NCBI RefSeq assembly: GCF_050314555.1
Contig: NZ_JBNPNH010000004.1
Span: forward strand, 153,031 to 217,030
Direction of reading: 5' to 3'
DNA length: 64,000 nt
Origin: Spyradosoma sp004558035
GTDB taxonomy: Bacteria > Verrucomicrobiota > Verrucomicrobiia > Opitutales > UBA953
This document shows, piece after piece, positions 56,955 to 64,000 of this stretch. Each line of letters starts with the position of its first letter. The stretch's first letter is position 1. The notes under the pieces are model-generated. The model did no database searches. It was given only the letters and a program-made list of their open reading frames with translations, and had not been told where the DNA came from. A program made the position numbers and the translations under genes.

Positions 56955-57800
56955 ATGGCTTTTCAGGCGAAGAGAAATCCGGACTGCTGCGCGTTCCCGC
57001 CGCCGGGCGCGCAGGCGCTCAACGCGCCGCTGATCGACCCCGCGGAACTGCCGACGTGGATCGTCGAGGAGGACGCGGATTTTCTCGCGTTCAACAAGCC
57101 GGGCTGGGTCGTCTGCCATCCGTCGAAGAACGGGCCGTGGTCGAGCCTCGTCGGCGCGGTGCGCGAATGGCGCGGCGGGGCGACGATGCACCTCGTTTCG
57201 CGCCTGGACCGCGAGACGAGCGGCGTCATCCTCGTCGCGCTCAACCGCGAGGCGGCGAGCAAGGCGCAGAAGGCGGTGGAGCGTCGCCAGGTCTCGAAGA
57301 CGTATCTCGCGATTCTCGAAGGCGAGCTCGCGGAGCCGACGCTCGCGGACGCGCCGCTGCGCCCCGACACGGCGAGTCCCGTGCTCGTGAAGCAGTGCGT
57401 CGGCGAAGGTCCGGACGCGCAGACCGCCGTCACATTCTTCGAGCCGATTTTCCGCGGGAACGGCTACACGTTCGCGCGCGTCGAGCTGTACACGGGGCGC
57501 AAGCACCAGATCCGCGCGCATGCGCAGCACATCGGGCACTGCGTCGTCGGCGACAAGCTCTACGGGCGCGACGAGCGGCTGTATCTCGAGTTCTGCGAAA
57601 ACGGCATGACGCCGCGCCTCCGGCGGGAACTCGAACTGCCGCGCCAGGCGCTCCACGCGGCGCGGCTCGTCTTCAGAAGCCCGGAATTTTCGCGGACGTT
57701 CACGGCGCCGCTCCCGCCGGACATGCGGGATTTCTGCCTCGAAAAAGTCGGCGTTCCCGCGGAGCTGCTGACGCTCGAAAACTCGGTGATGAAATTATGA
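56955..57800 (+). CDS. RluA-family pseudouridine synthase
   Basis: 281 residues from the ATG at 56955. Catalytic motif HLVSRLDRETSGVILVAL near residues 75-92, where the Asp is the nucleophile in RLD. Further family motifs are VSKTYLAILEG near 112, ARVELYTGRKHQIRAHAQHIGHCVVGDKLYG near 175-205 and LHAARLVF near 230. It converts uridine to pseudouridine in rRNA or tRNA; the site cannot be told. It overlaps the convergent HD-domain gene by 6 bp. It is related to the synthase at 61181. Confidence 0.87.
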   Translation: MAFQAKRNPDCCAFPPPGAQALNAPLIDPAELPTWIVEEDADFLAFNKPGWVVCHPSKNGPWSSLVGAVREWRGGATMHLVSRLDRETSGVILVALNREAASKAQKAVERRQVSKTYLAILEGELAEPTLADAPLRPDTASPVLVKQCVGEGPDAQTAVTFFEPIFRGNGYTFARVELYTGRKHQIRAHAQHIGHCVVGDKLYGRDERLYLEFCENGMTPRLRRELELPRQALHAARLVFRSPEFSRTFTAPLPPDMRDFCLEKVGVPAELLTLENSVMKL

Positions 57801-58793
57801 CTCCGCCTCGGCTTCCGGGAACGGCGGCGTGAGCAGCAGCGAGGACTTCAGCCCGGGAAGGTATTCCGAAAATTCGGGTCCGCCGGGAACGGCGTTGCGG
57901 AGCGCGGCCTGCACCATGCCGAGCTTCGCGTCGAAATTGTCCGCCAGCGAGACGAAGACCGCCTCCGGCGTCGCCGCGAGCGCCGCGGCGCCCCATTCGA
58001 GCTCGCCCTGGTGGCTGAGCACGACGTGTTCCAGCCGCTCCAGGATTTCCGGCGCGAGGCGGTTTTTGATGCCGTGCTTGCGCACGATGCGGTAGCCGAG
58101 CACGACGTGCCCCTGCAGCATGCCGGCGCGCGTCTTGCGCGTCGCGAGCCCCTGCGTGTATTCGACGGTTTTCCCGACGTCGTGGAGCAGCGCTCCCGCG
58201 ATCGCGAGCGAGGGATCGACCTGGGGATAAAGCGGCAGCAGCGCGCGCGCGACGCGGGCGACGTGGCACGAGTGTTCCAGCAGCCCGTGGCGGTACGCGT
58301 GGTGCATCGAAATCGCCGCGGACGAATTCAGGAACGTCTCGCGGATTTCGGCGAAGACGGACGCCGCGACGGCGCGCAGCGACTCGTCCGGAATCGCCGC
58401 GACGTGTTCGTCCAGCTCCGCCTGAAGCGCGTCGAAATCTTCCGGAGAGCTTTCGACGAGATCGCCGAGCGCGCCGGAGGCCTCGACTTCCTCTTCGGAG
58501 AGCGCCTCGACGGCGTCGAGCTTCGGCGAAAAGCGCCCCTGGTAGCTTTCGGCGATCCCGCCGACGCGCACGACGGCGCCCTCGGGAACGTCCCGCAGCG
58601 CGACGCCGGCGAGGTTGTCGGAGAAGACGAGCGCGGAGAACGTTCCCGTCCTGTCGCCGAGTTCCAGCGAGTAGAACGGCGTTCCCGTCTTCGCGGTGCG
58701 GATGGCGCATTTCTTCAGCAGAAAGATTCCGGAAAAGGGGCTGTTCGCGGGAAGAGACTTCAGCGCGGCGGCGGAAAGGGCGGGAGCGTTCAT
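57795..58793 (-). CDS. OB-fold plus HD-domain phosphohydrolase, YhaM-like 3'-5' exoribonuclease
   Basis: 332 residues. The N-terminal OB fold (FLLKKCAIRTAKTGTPFYSLELGDRTGTFSALVFSD) is joined to an HD domain: HHAYRHGLLEHSCHVARVARAL near 163-184, LLHDVGKTVEYT near 202 (HD pair), HVVLSHQGELEW near 255, and VFVSLADNFDAKLGM near 275. OB plus HD is the architecture of Gram-positive YhaM, a manganese-dependent 3'-5' exonuclease of RNA and DNA. The start ATG at 58793 is 38 bp after the GH20 stop on the same strand, so it may be co-transcribed with it. The nuclease activity is inferred from architecture. Confidence 0.82.
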   Translation of the reverse strand: MNAPALSAAALKSLPANSPFSGIFLLKKCAIRTAKTGTPFYSLELGDRTGTFSALVFSDNLAGVALRDVPEGAVVRVGGIAESYQGRFSPKLDAVEALSEEEVEASGALGDLVESSPEDFDALQAELDEHVAAIPDESLRAVAASVFAEIRETFLNSSAAISMHHAYRHGLLEHSCHVARVARALLPLYPQVDPSLAIAGALLHDVGKTVEYTQGLATRKTRAGMLQGHVVLGYRIVRKHGIKNRLAPEILERLEHVVLSHQGELEWGAAALAATPEAVFVSLADNFDAKLGMVQAALRNAVPGGPEFSEYLPGLKSSLLLTPPFPEAEAES

Positions 58794-58832
58794 GAGCTTC
58801 GGGAAATGCGGGTCGGTCGGCTCGCGGGCGGT

Positions 58833-60605
58833 TCAGCGTTTGCCCTTGGTCTTGGGCGCGTCGTATTTCTTGTAGGGCTTGTAGCCGTCGGGGATGACGG
58901 TCGGGCGCGCGTTGACTCCGGCGGCGGCGTAGCGTTTCTGCTGGGCTTCGACGCGGCGCATGAAGCTTTCGAAATCGCGCGTGCCCTTGCGGCACCAGAC
59001 GGATTCGCTCATCGCGCACATGCGCGGGAAGAAGTGAAATTCGACGATCTGCGCGTTCTGCGCCTTCTCGCCCCAGAAGCAGGCCTGCGCGCCGAGCACG
59101 TGTTTTTCGAGCTTCGGGTCGAGCCCGCCGGGAATCGGCTCGAAGTCGAAAGCCTGCTTCATCGGCATGATGCCGCCCTGCGAGAAAAGGAATTTGCGGT
59201 CCGCCTTGTCGTAGCCCCAGTTGTAGTAGCATTTCGGGCGCGTGCAGACGATGAGGTCTTCGCCGCAGTTCGGCGCGATCTTCGGGTCGGTGTATTCGCG
59301 CCAGTGCATGACGGTGCAGCCCTTCGGAATGCCGCCTTCGGTGATTTCGTCCCAGGCGATGATCTTGCGTCCCTTCGATTCGAGGAACTTCTGCATGCGC
59401 GCGATCGTGTAGGACTGCAGTTTGTCCTCCGCCGAGCGCTTGTGCGTCTTTCCGGCGACGACGACCTCCTCCGGCTCAAGCTTCTCTTCCTTGATGCGCT
59501 TCTGGCAGGCGGGGCAGTTCTTCCAATCGCCCTTCGGGCATTCGTCCGCTCCGAGGTGAATGTATTTTCCCGGGAACAGCGCGAGCACTTCGGTGAAGAC
59601 GTCTTCGAGGAACTTGAAGGTCTTTTCCTTGCCGGGGCAGTAAACCTGGCCGTACACGCCGCCGACGAGCGGCATCTTCCCCGGGCGGTTACCCGTGCAG
59701 GTGTATTCGGGATAAGAATACATCGCCGCGCGCGCGTGGCCGGGAATCTCGATCTCGGGAACGATCGTGATGAAGCGCTCCGCCGCGTAGGCGACGATCT
59801 CCTTCACGTCCTTCTGCGTGTAGAATCCGCCGTATTCGCCCTTGGAGTTCCAGCAGGCGGAATCGTTCTTTTCGAGCGGATACTGTCCGCGCGGCTCTTC
59901 CTTGGGCGTCTCGCCGATGAGCATGTTGTCGCGCCAGGCGCCGATTTCCGTCAGCTTCGGGTATTTCTTGATTTCGAGTCGCCAGCCCTGGTCTTCCGTC
60001 AGGTGCCAGTGGAAGCGGTTGATCTTGTGCCACGAGAGCGTGTCGATGAATTTCTTCACTTCCTCCTTCGTGTAGAAGTGGCGGGCGACGTCGAGATGCG
60101 CGCCGCGCCACGCGAAGCGCGGCGAGTCCGTGATCTTGGCGGCGGGAAGGCTCCACTCGATCTTCTCCTTCACGGGCTTGCGGGAATAAATCTCCGGCGG
60201 CATCATCTGGCGCACGGTCTGCAGCCCGTAAAAGAGCCCGGCGGGCGTCTTCGCGACGACGGAAATCCCCGCGCTCGAGACGTCGAGCTTGTAGCCTTCG
60301 TCGCCGGTCTTCGCCGCGGGATCGATGCGCAGCCTCACCTGCCCGGACTTGCCGACTTCGAGCTTCATGCCGGTCGCGCGCTCGATCTCCTTCGCGAAAT
60401 ACTTGGCGACGGGCAGCGCCTCCGGCGACTGCGCGGCGATCGTCGTGGACGGGCGGAAGACGAACTTGCCGCTCGCCGCCTTGTAGGAGACCGGCTGCGG
60501 CACGATCGTGTTTTCGGAGTTCTTGGCGGCTTTCGGCGCCGCGCTCAGCGGGAACGCCGTCGCCGAAAACACGGCGAGGAGGACAACGAGTAAAAGCTTT
60601 TTCAT
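58833..60605 (-). CDS. secreted GH20 beta-N-acetylhexosaminidase
   Basis: 590 residues from the ATG at 60605 (MKKLLLVVLLAVFSATAFPLSAAPK, a signal peptide); the frame is open upstream but has no signal there. A GH20b N-terminal domain (IVPQPVSYKAASGKFVFR...) is followed by the catalytic barrel: GAHLDVARHFYTKEEVKKFID, RFHWHLTEDQGWRLEIKKYP, VPEIEIPGHARAAM, the catalytic Asp-Glu pair in HLGADECPKGDW near residue 345, IAWDEITEGG and the Trp in ACFWGEKAQN. It releases GlcNAc or GalNAc from host glycans, mucin or chitin. The Cys pairs around NCPACQ are unusual. Divergent from ybaK. Confidence 0.93.
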   Translation of the reverse strand: MKKLLLVVLLAVFSATAFPLSAAPKAAKNSENTIVPQPVSYKAASGKFVFRPSTTIAAQSPEALPVAKYFAKEIERATGMKLEVGKSGQVRLRIDPAAKTGDEGYKLDVSSAGISVVAKTPAGLFYGLQTVRQMMPPEIYSRKPVKEKIEWSLPAAKITDSPRFAWRGAHLDVARHFYTKEEVKKFIDTLSWHKINRFHWHLTEDQGWRLEIKKYPKLTEIGAWRDNMLIGETPKEEPRGQYPLEKNDSACWNSKGEYGGFYTQKDVKEIVAYAAERFITIVPEIEIPGHARAAMYSYPEYTCTGNRPGKMPLVGGVYGQVYCPGKEKTFKFLEDVFTEVLALFPGKYIHLGADECPKGDWKNCPACQKRIKEEKLEPEEVVVAGKTHKRSAEDKLQSYTIARMQKFLESKGRKIIAWDEITEGGIPKGCTVMHWREYTDPKIAPNCGEDLIVCTRPKCYYNWGYDKADRKFLFSQGGIMPMKQAFDFEPIPGGLDPKLEKHVLGAQACFWGEKAQNAQIVEFHFFPRMCAMSESVWCRKGTRDFESFMRRVEAQQKRYAAAGVNARPTVIPDGYKPYKKYDAPKTKGKR

Positions 60606-60710
60606 GCCCTCAACCTTAGCCCGCAGGCACGGATTCGCGAGAAAATTCTTCAAAAATCTTGCTTCCGCACCGCCGACGGCGTTCGATTTCGCGAAAAACT
60701 TCACGCGACC

Positions 60711-61184
60711 ATGCCGAAATCGGAAAGAACCAATGTGATGCGCCTGCTCGACGCCGCGAAGATCCCGTTCGCCGTCCACGAATACGATCCCGAGCTGACG
60801 GACGGGAACGCCGTCGCCGCCGCGCTCGGGCAGGATCCGTTTCACGTGTTCAAGACGCTCGTCACCACGGGCGCGTCCGGCGCGCACTACGTGTTCGCCG
60901 TTCCCGTGAACGCGACGCTGCACCTGAAGAAGGCGGCGAAGGCGGTCGGCGAAAAAAGCGTCGAGATGCTGAAGCAGCGCGACCTGCTCCCGCTCACCGG
61001 CTACGTCCACGGCGGCTGCTCGCCCGTGGGCATGAAGAAGGCGTTCCCGACGGTCTTCGACGAGACGGCGACGCTTTTCGACACGCTCGTCGTCAGCGCC
61101 GGGCGGCGCGGCTTTCAGGTCGAGCTCGCGCCGGAGACGCTCCGCGCCTACGTCGGCGGCAGATTCGCCGACCTGACAGAATGA
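60711..61184 (+). CDS. ybaK: YbaK/EbsC-type aminoacyl-tRNA deacylase
   Basis: 157 residues. The fold and motifs match YbaK: MRLLDAAKIPFAVHEYD at the start, FKTLVTTG, HYVFAVPVNATLHLKKAAKAVGEKSVEM with the catalytic Lys (in LKKAAKA), and GYVHGGCSPVGMKKAFPTVFDE. It removes mischarged cysteine from tRNA(Pro). Its stop overlaps the start of the following RluA-type gene (ATGA), a coupled pair of translation-related genes. Divergent from the GH20 gene. Confidence 0.92.
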   Translation: MPKSERTNVMRLLDAAKIPFAVHEYDPELTDGNAVAAALGQDPFHVFKTLVTTGASGAHYVFAVPVNATLHLKKAAKAVGEKSVEMLKQRDLLPLTGYVHGGCSPVGMKKAFPTVFDETATLFDTLVVSAGRRGFQVELAPETLRAYVGGRFADLTE

Positions 61185-62029
61185 AAAAAGGAAAGCCCGA
61201 GAAGCGCGCCATGAACGAAGACAAAGAACCGAAATCCGCCGCGGGAACGCCGCTCCTCGACGCGCTCCCGCTGAACGCGGGCGTGCGCGTGCTCGCCGCC
61301 GACCCGCGCGGGATCTTCGCGCTCGAAAAGCCCGCGGGAACGATGACGCACCCGAACGCGCCCGGCGTCGCCGCCGCGAAGCGCGCAATGCTCGTCGCCG
61401 ACTACAGTCTGAAGCAGGAATGCTACTGCGTGCGCGACGCCGCGGGCGCCGCGCGGAAAATCTTCGTGCTCAACCGCCTGGATTCGCCGACGAGCGGCGT
61501 CGTGCTCTGCGCCTGGGACGAGGCCGTCGCCCGCCTCGCGCGCGCCGCGTTCGCGGGAACGGGCGTCCGCAAGACCTATTTCGCGCTCGTGCGCGGGAAC
61601 GCTCCCGCCGCCGCGCGCTGGGAGAATTTTCTGCTTCGCGAAAGCCGCGGCGGCGAGCTGCGCGTGCGCGTCGCGCCTCACGGGAAAATCCGCGGCTCGC
61701 AGTTCGCCGCGACCGCCGTCGAAAAAATCCGCGGGAACGCGGCGTTCGCGCTCGTGAAGCTTTCGCCCGAGACGGGACGCACGCACCAGCTGCGCGTGCA
61801 GTGCGCGGCGCGCGGCATGCCCATCGTCGGCGACCGCGCCTACGGCGACGCCGCGGCGGACAAACGCGACGCCGACCGGCTCGCGGACGCGCGCGGACGG
61901 CTTTTCCTGCACGCCGCGGAGACGGAAATCGCGCTCCCGCTGCGCGGCGGGATGCTGCGCTTCCGCGCGTCCTCCCCGCTCCCGCCGCTCTTCGACGACG
62001 CCCTCGCCCGCCTGCTCCGCGGCGCCTGA
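61181..62029 (+). CDS. RluA-family pseudouridine synthase
   Basis: 282 residues from the ATG at 61181; upstream codons in the same frame overlap ybaK and are not real. The core is VLNRLDSPTSGVVLCAWDEA near 100-118 (catalytic Asp in RLD), KTYFALVRGNAP near 133, FALVKLSPETGRTHQLRVQCAARGMPIVGDRAYGD near 190-224, and FLHAAETEIALPL near 245. It lacks an S4 domain and is shorter than RluC/RluD, nearer RluA. Target RNA unknown. Ten or more exact iterated-octamer copies lie in this gene. Confidence 0.87.
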   Translation: MKKGKPEKRAMNEDKEPKSAAGTPLLDALPLNAGVRVLAADPRGIFALEKPAGTMTHPNAPGVAAAKRAMLVADYSLKQECYCVRDAAGAARKIFVLNRLDSPTSGVVLCAWDEAVARLARAAFAGTGVRKTYFALVRGNAPAAARWENFLLRESRGGELRVRVAPHGKIRGSQFAATAVEKIRGNAAFALVKLSPETGRTHQLRVQCAARGMPIVGDRAYGDAAADKRDADRLADARGRLFLHAAETEIALPLRGGMLRFRASSPLPPLFDDALARLLRGA

Positions 62030-62061
62030 CGCCGCGCGCGCTCACGCGGGAACGCGCGTCT

Positions 62062-62715
62062 TCAGAGGGTTTCCGGGCGGGCGAAGTTCGCGGCGACGCC
62101 GTTGAAGAAGGCGCCGAGGTGGACGCCGTCCGTGAAGCAGTGATTAAAGCGGCCCGAGAGCGTGATTTCGCCCGCGGGCGTCATCTTGAACCAGGTCAGA
62201 ATCTGCTCCGCCTGATTGAAGGCGAAGTCCGCCGCGCTCGTTCCCGTCGCCGAAAACCACGGCACGCACGAGGCGCAGAAAATGTTCGGCAGGCCGTCGC
62301 CCGTTTCGGCGGGAGCGTTCCCGCGGCGCACGGATTCGACGATCGGCGCGGCGGAGGCGCGGAACTCGGCGAACGTCGGCCGGTACGGCAGCAGCGCCTG
62401 CACGAAGAGCTCCGAGCCCTCGCGCGCGAGCGGGCACGACGGGTGCACGACCGCGTATTCCGCGACGCGCTCGTCGTCGAGAAAGCGCAGGCGCATCGCG
62501 GGAACGGCGTTCAGCGCCTTCGCGACCGCGAAGCACGCGAGCAGGAAGAACGATTCGCCGCGCTCCTTCGCGAAGCGGAAGATCTCCCGCGCGTCGAGCG
62601 CGACGGAGACGTTGTAGTTCGGATTCGCGAAGCCCGCGTAAAAGCGGAAGAGCTCGCGGCGCTCCCACGTTCCGATCGGAATCGCGCGGAAGCGCGTGTC
62701 CGTGCCGTCCGTCAC
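62062..62715 (-). CDS. CAT-like acyltransferase (chloramphenicol acetyltransferase fold)
   Basis: 217 residues, the size of a type A chloramphenicol acetyltransferase. The N-terminus WERRELFRFYAGFANPNYNVSV corresponds to the CAT start (W.R.E.F..Y), and the C-terminus has NHCFTDGVHLGAFFNGV, aligning with the CAT motif HHAVCDGFH. The catalytic His (second of the pair) and the Asp-Gly are kept; the first His is Asn. It may acetylate chloramphenicol or, more likely, be one of the CAT-like proteins of unknown substrate. It ends 14 bp after the tyrS stop on the same strand, so it may be co-transcribed. Confidence 0.82.
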   Translation of the reverse strand: MTDGTDTRFRAIPIGTWERRELFRFYAGFANPNYNVSVALDAREIFRFAKERGESFFLLACFAVAKALNAVPAMRLRFLDDERVAEYAVVHPSCPLAREGSELFVQALLPYRPTFAEFRASAAPIVESVRRGNAPAETGDGLPNIFCASCVPWFSATGTSAADFAFNQAEQILTWFKMTPAGEITLSGRFNHCFTDGVHLGAFFNGVAANFARPETL

Positions 62716-62728
62716 GCCCGCGCCCTCC

Positions 62729-63922
62729 TCAGACGATCTTCACGAAGTTGCGCTTGCCGGCCTGAATGACCGTCCCCGCGGCGGCTTCGCGCGTGAGGCG
62801 CGCGTTCACGTCCGCGAGCTTCGCGTCGTTCACCTTCACGGCGCCGCCTTCGACGAGGCGGCGGATTTCCTTTTTGCTCGGGAAAATCTTCGTCGCGGCG
62901 AGCAGATCGACGACGCTCGCGTCCGCCGCGCCCGCGGGAACGAGCGCGTCCCACGCGAACTCGGGAACGTCGGCGCGCACCTGTTTTTTCGAAAACACGT
63001 TCTCGAACTGCTCGCGCTCGTAGCGCCCGGCTTCCTCGCCGTGAAATTTCGCGGTGAGCGCGGCGGCGAGGCGCTTCTTCATCTCCATCGGGTGCTCGTT
63101 CTTCATCGCGGCGATTTCCGCGGGCGACTTTTCGAGCAGCAGCTCGTAATAGACCCACATCGTCGCGTCGGGCACGCTCATCACCTTGCCGAACATGTCC
63201 TTCGCGGAATCGTTCAGCGCGATGTAGTTGCCGTAGCTCTTGGACATCTTGCGCTCGCCGTCGAGCCCGACGAGCAGCGGCATCGTGATGACCGCCTGCT
63301 CCGGCATTCCCGCCTCCTTCTGCAGCTGGCGGCCGACGAGATTGTTGAAAAGCTGGTCCGTGCCGCCGATTTCGACGTCGCTTTCGAGCTCGACGGAATC
63401 GCGCCCCTGCAGCAGCGGGTAGAGAAATTCGACGATGGAGATGGGCGTCTTCGCGGCGTAGCGCTTCGCGAAATCGTCGCGCTCGAGCATACGCGCGACC
63501 GTCATCTGGCGGGAAAGCTGCAGCGCGTCGAGCATCGACATCCTGCCGAACCACTCGCTGTTGCGGCGCACTTCGGTCTTTTCCGGATCGAGAATCTTGA
63601 ACGCCTGGTCGAGATAGGTCTTCGCGTTTTCCTCGATTTCGGCCTCGCTCAGAATCGGGCGCGCGACGGAGCGGCCGGACGGGTCGCCGATGCGCGTCGT
63701 GAAATCGCCGATGACGAGCACCGCCTGGTGCCCGAGGTCCTGAAACTGCCGCAGCTTGTTGAACACGACCATGTGCCCGAACGTGAGGTCCGGGCGCGTG
63801 GGGTCGACGCCGAGCTTCACGCGGAGCTTCTTTCCCGCGCGGATGCGCTCGACGAGCTGTTCTTCGCCGAGAAAGACCTCGGCGCGCTGTTTCAGGAGTT
63901 CGATCTGTTTTGCGGCTTCCAT
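62729..63922 (-). CDS. tyrS: tyrosyl-tRNA synthetase
   Basis: 397 residues from the ATG at 63922 (MEAAKQIELLKQRAEV); a TTG at 63931 is possible but less likely. Class I synthetase: KLGVDPTRPDLTFGHMVVFNKL includes the HIGH-type motif (FGHM), and KMSKSYGNYI near residue 230 is the KMSKS loop; QLFNNLVGRQLQKEAG and GRDSVELESDVEIGGTDQ are tyrosine-pocket motifs. A C-terminal S4 RNA-binding domain follows (KKEIRRLVEGGAVKVNDAKL). This is the TyrRS subgroup seen in Verrucomicrobiota and other phyla. Few iterated octamers are present. Confidence 0.96.
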   Translation of the reverse strand: MEAAKQIELLKQRAEVFLGEEQLVERIRAGKKLRVKLGVDPTRPDLTFGHMVVFNKLRQFQDLGHQAVLVIGDFTTRIGDPSGRSVARPILSEAEIEENAKTYLDQAFKILDPEKTEVRRNSEWFGRMSMLDALQLSRQMTVARMLERDDFAKRYAAKTPISIVEFLYPLLQGRDSVELESDVEIGGTDQLFNNLVGRQLQKEAGMPEQAVITMPLLVGLDGERKMSKSYGNYIALNDSAKDMFGKVMSVPDATMWVYYELLLEKSPAEIAAMKNEHPMEMKKRLAAALTAKFHGEEAGRYEREQFENVFSKKQVRADVPEFAWDALVPAGAADASVVDLLAATKIFPSKKEIRRLVEGGAVKVNDAKLADVNARLTREAAAGTVIQAGKRNFVKIV

Positions 63923-63950
63923 CGGAATCAAAAAAAGTTTTTTCAGTCTA

Positions 63951-63980
63951 AAAAACGTTCCCGCGGGAACGCAAATTTTT
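63951..63980. terminator. perfect palindrome of two iterated octamers with A/T flanks
   Basis: CGTTCCCGCGGGAACG (63956-63971) is preceded by five A and followed by CAAATTTTT. As an RNA hairpin on either strand it is followed by a T-run (minus strand TTTTTT; plus strand ATTTTT), so it is most likely the terminator of an off-window gene entering from the right. The interval 63923-64000 holds no gene. Confidence 0.6.
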
Positions 63981-64000
63981 AAGCTTAACGATTGGAGCCG

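Larger units (their letters stand above)
1..64000. repeat. highly iterated octamer CGGGAACG / CGTTCCCG across the window
   Basis: In 1-10000 I counted by eye 39 copies of the 7-mer core GGGAACG or CGTTCCC (16 and 23), almost always extended to CGGGAACG/CGTTCCCG and often to GCGGGAACGC. Independent base composition (GC about 0.66) predicts roughly 2.3. Both orientations and all codon phases occur, in genes and between them. recB has about ten exact copies; the large TPR gene only about four in 3.5 kb. Confidence 0.9.

Noticed and set aside
1..64000. tRNA, rRNA, prophage, integrase or transposase genes
   Set aside because: None recognised on either strand; attachment sites and origin-like clusters were also not seen.

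Overview
The window looks like chromosome from a Gram-negative bacterium with roughly two-thirds GC, most likely a Verrucomicrobiota member (Opitutia/Puniceicoccales-like, perhaps gut-associated). This rests on two short PEP-CTERM surface proteins with the tail PEPSAFGLLAGLGALALAG plus a run of Arg, an ExbB-ExbD-ExbD-TPR envelope operon, LPS-type genes, a PPi-type phosphofructokinase, a secreted GH20 hexosaminidase and little visible Shine-Dalgarno usage. No rRNA, tRNA, CRISPR array, prophage or transposase was found.

Layout. 1-7 kb: SBF-like transporter (partial), a VWA protein with a TonB-like anchor, PEP-CTERM protein 1, a TrkH/KtrB K+ transporter, zinc-free L31 and L36, ispE. 7-17 kb: sufD/sufB, a metallophosphoesterase, and an LPS-type cluster (sugar kinase, GT4 glycosyltransferase, two MsbA-like ABC half-transporters). 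17-25.5 kb: a minus-strand group trxA-recB-recD-Type IIG restriction/methyltransferase, the last apparently switched off by a C7 tract just after its start codon. 26-28.4 kb: an arsenic-type operon (arsR, Cys-rich redox protein, arsC, permease) with its operator. 28.5-30.8 kb: mutY and a pstS with four 11-bp-spaced Pho-box repeats. 30.8-40 kb: a long minus-strand operon (two TPR proteins, ExbB, two ExbD, an unknown protein, rlmD). 40-47 kb: outer-membrane protein, tmk, a UvrA paralogue, bioA, PPi-PFK. 48-54.4 kb: one 2163-residue envelope protein of unknown function. 54.5-64 kb: a LOG-family protein, PEP-CTERM protein 2, two RluA-type synthases, an HD/OB nuclease, GH20, ybaK, a CAT-like acyltransferase and tyrS.

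Three threads run across the window. First, the octamer CGGGAACG (complement CGTTCCCG) is iterated about four times per kb on both strands, inside and outside genes; it bends codon choice, and inverted pairs of it form terminators. This resembles a DNA-uptake, Chi or HIP-type signal. Second, homopolymeric G/C tracts sit at exactly three places: between -35 and -10 of both PEP-CTERM promoters and right after the start codon of the Type IIG enzyme. This points to phase variation of surface proteins and DNA modification. Third, gene-free stretches are mosaics of dispersed repeats made of small 3-4-nt-loop hairpins, including a roughly 230-bp foldback element found in both orientations.
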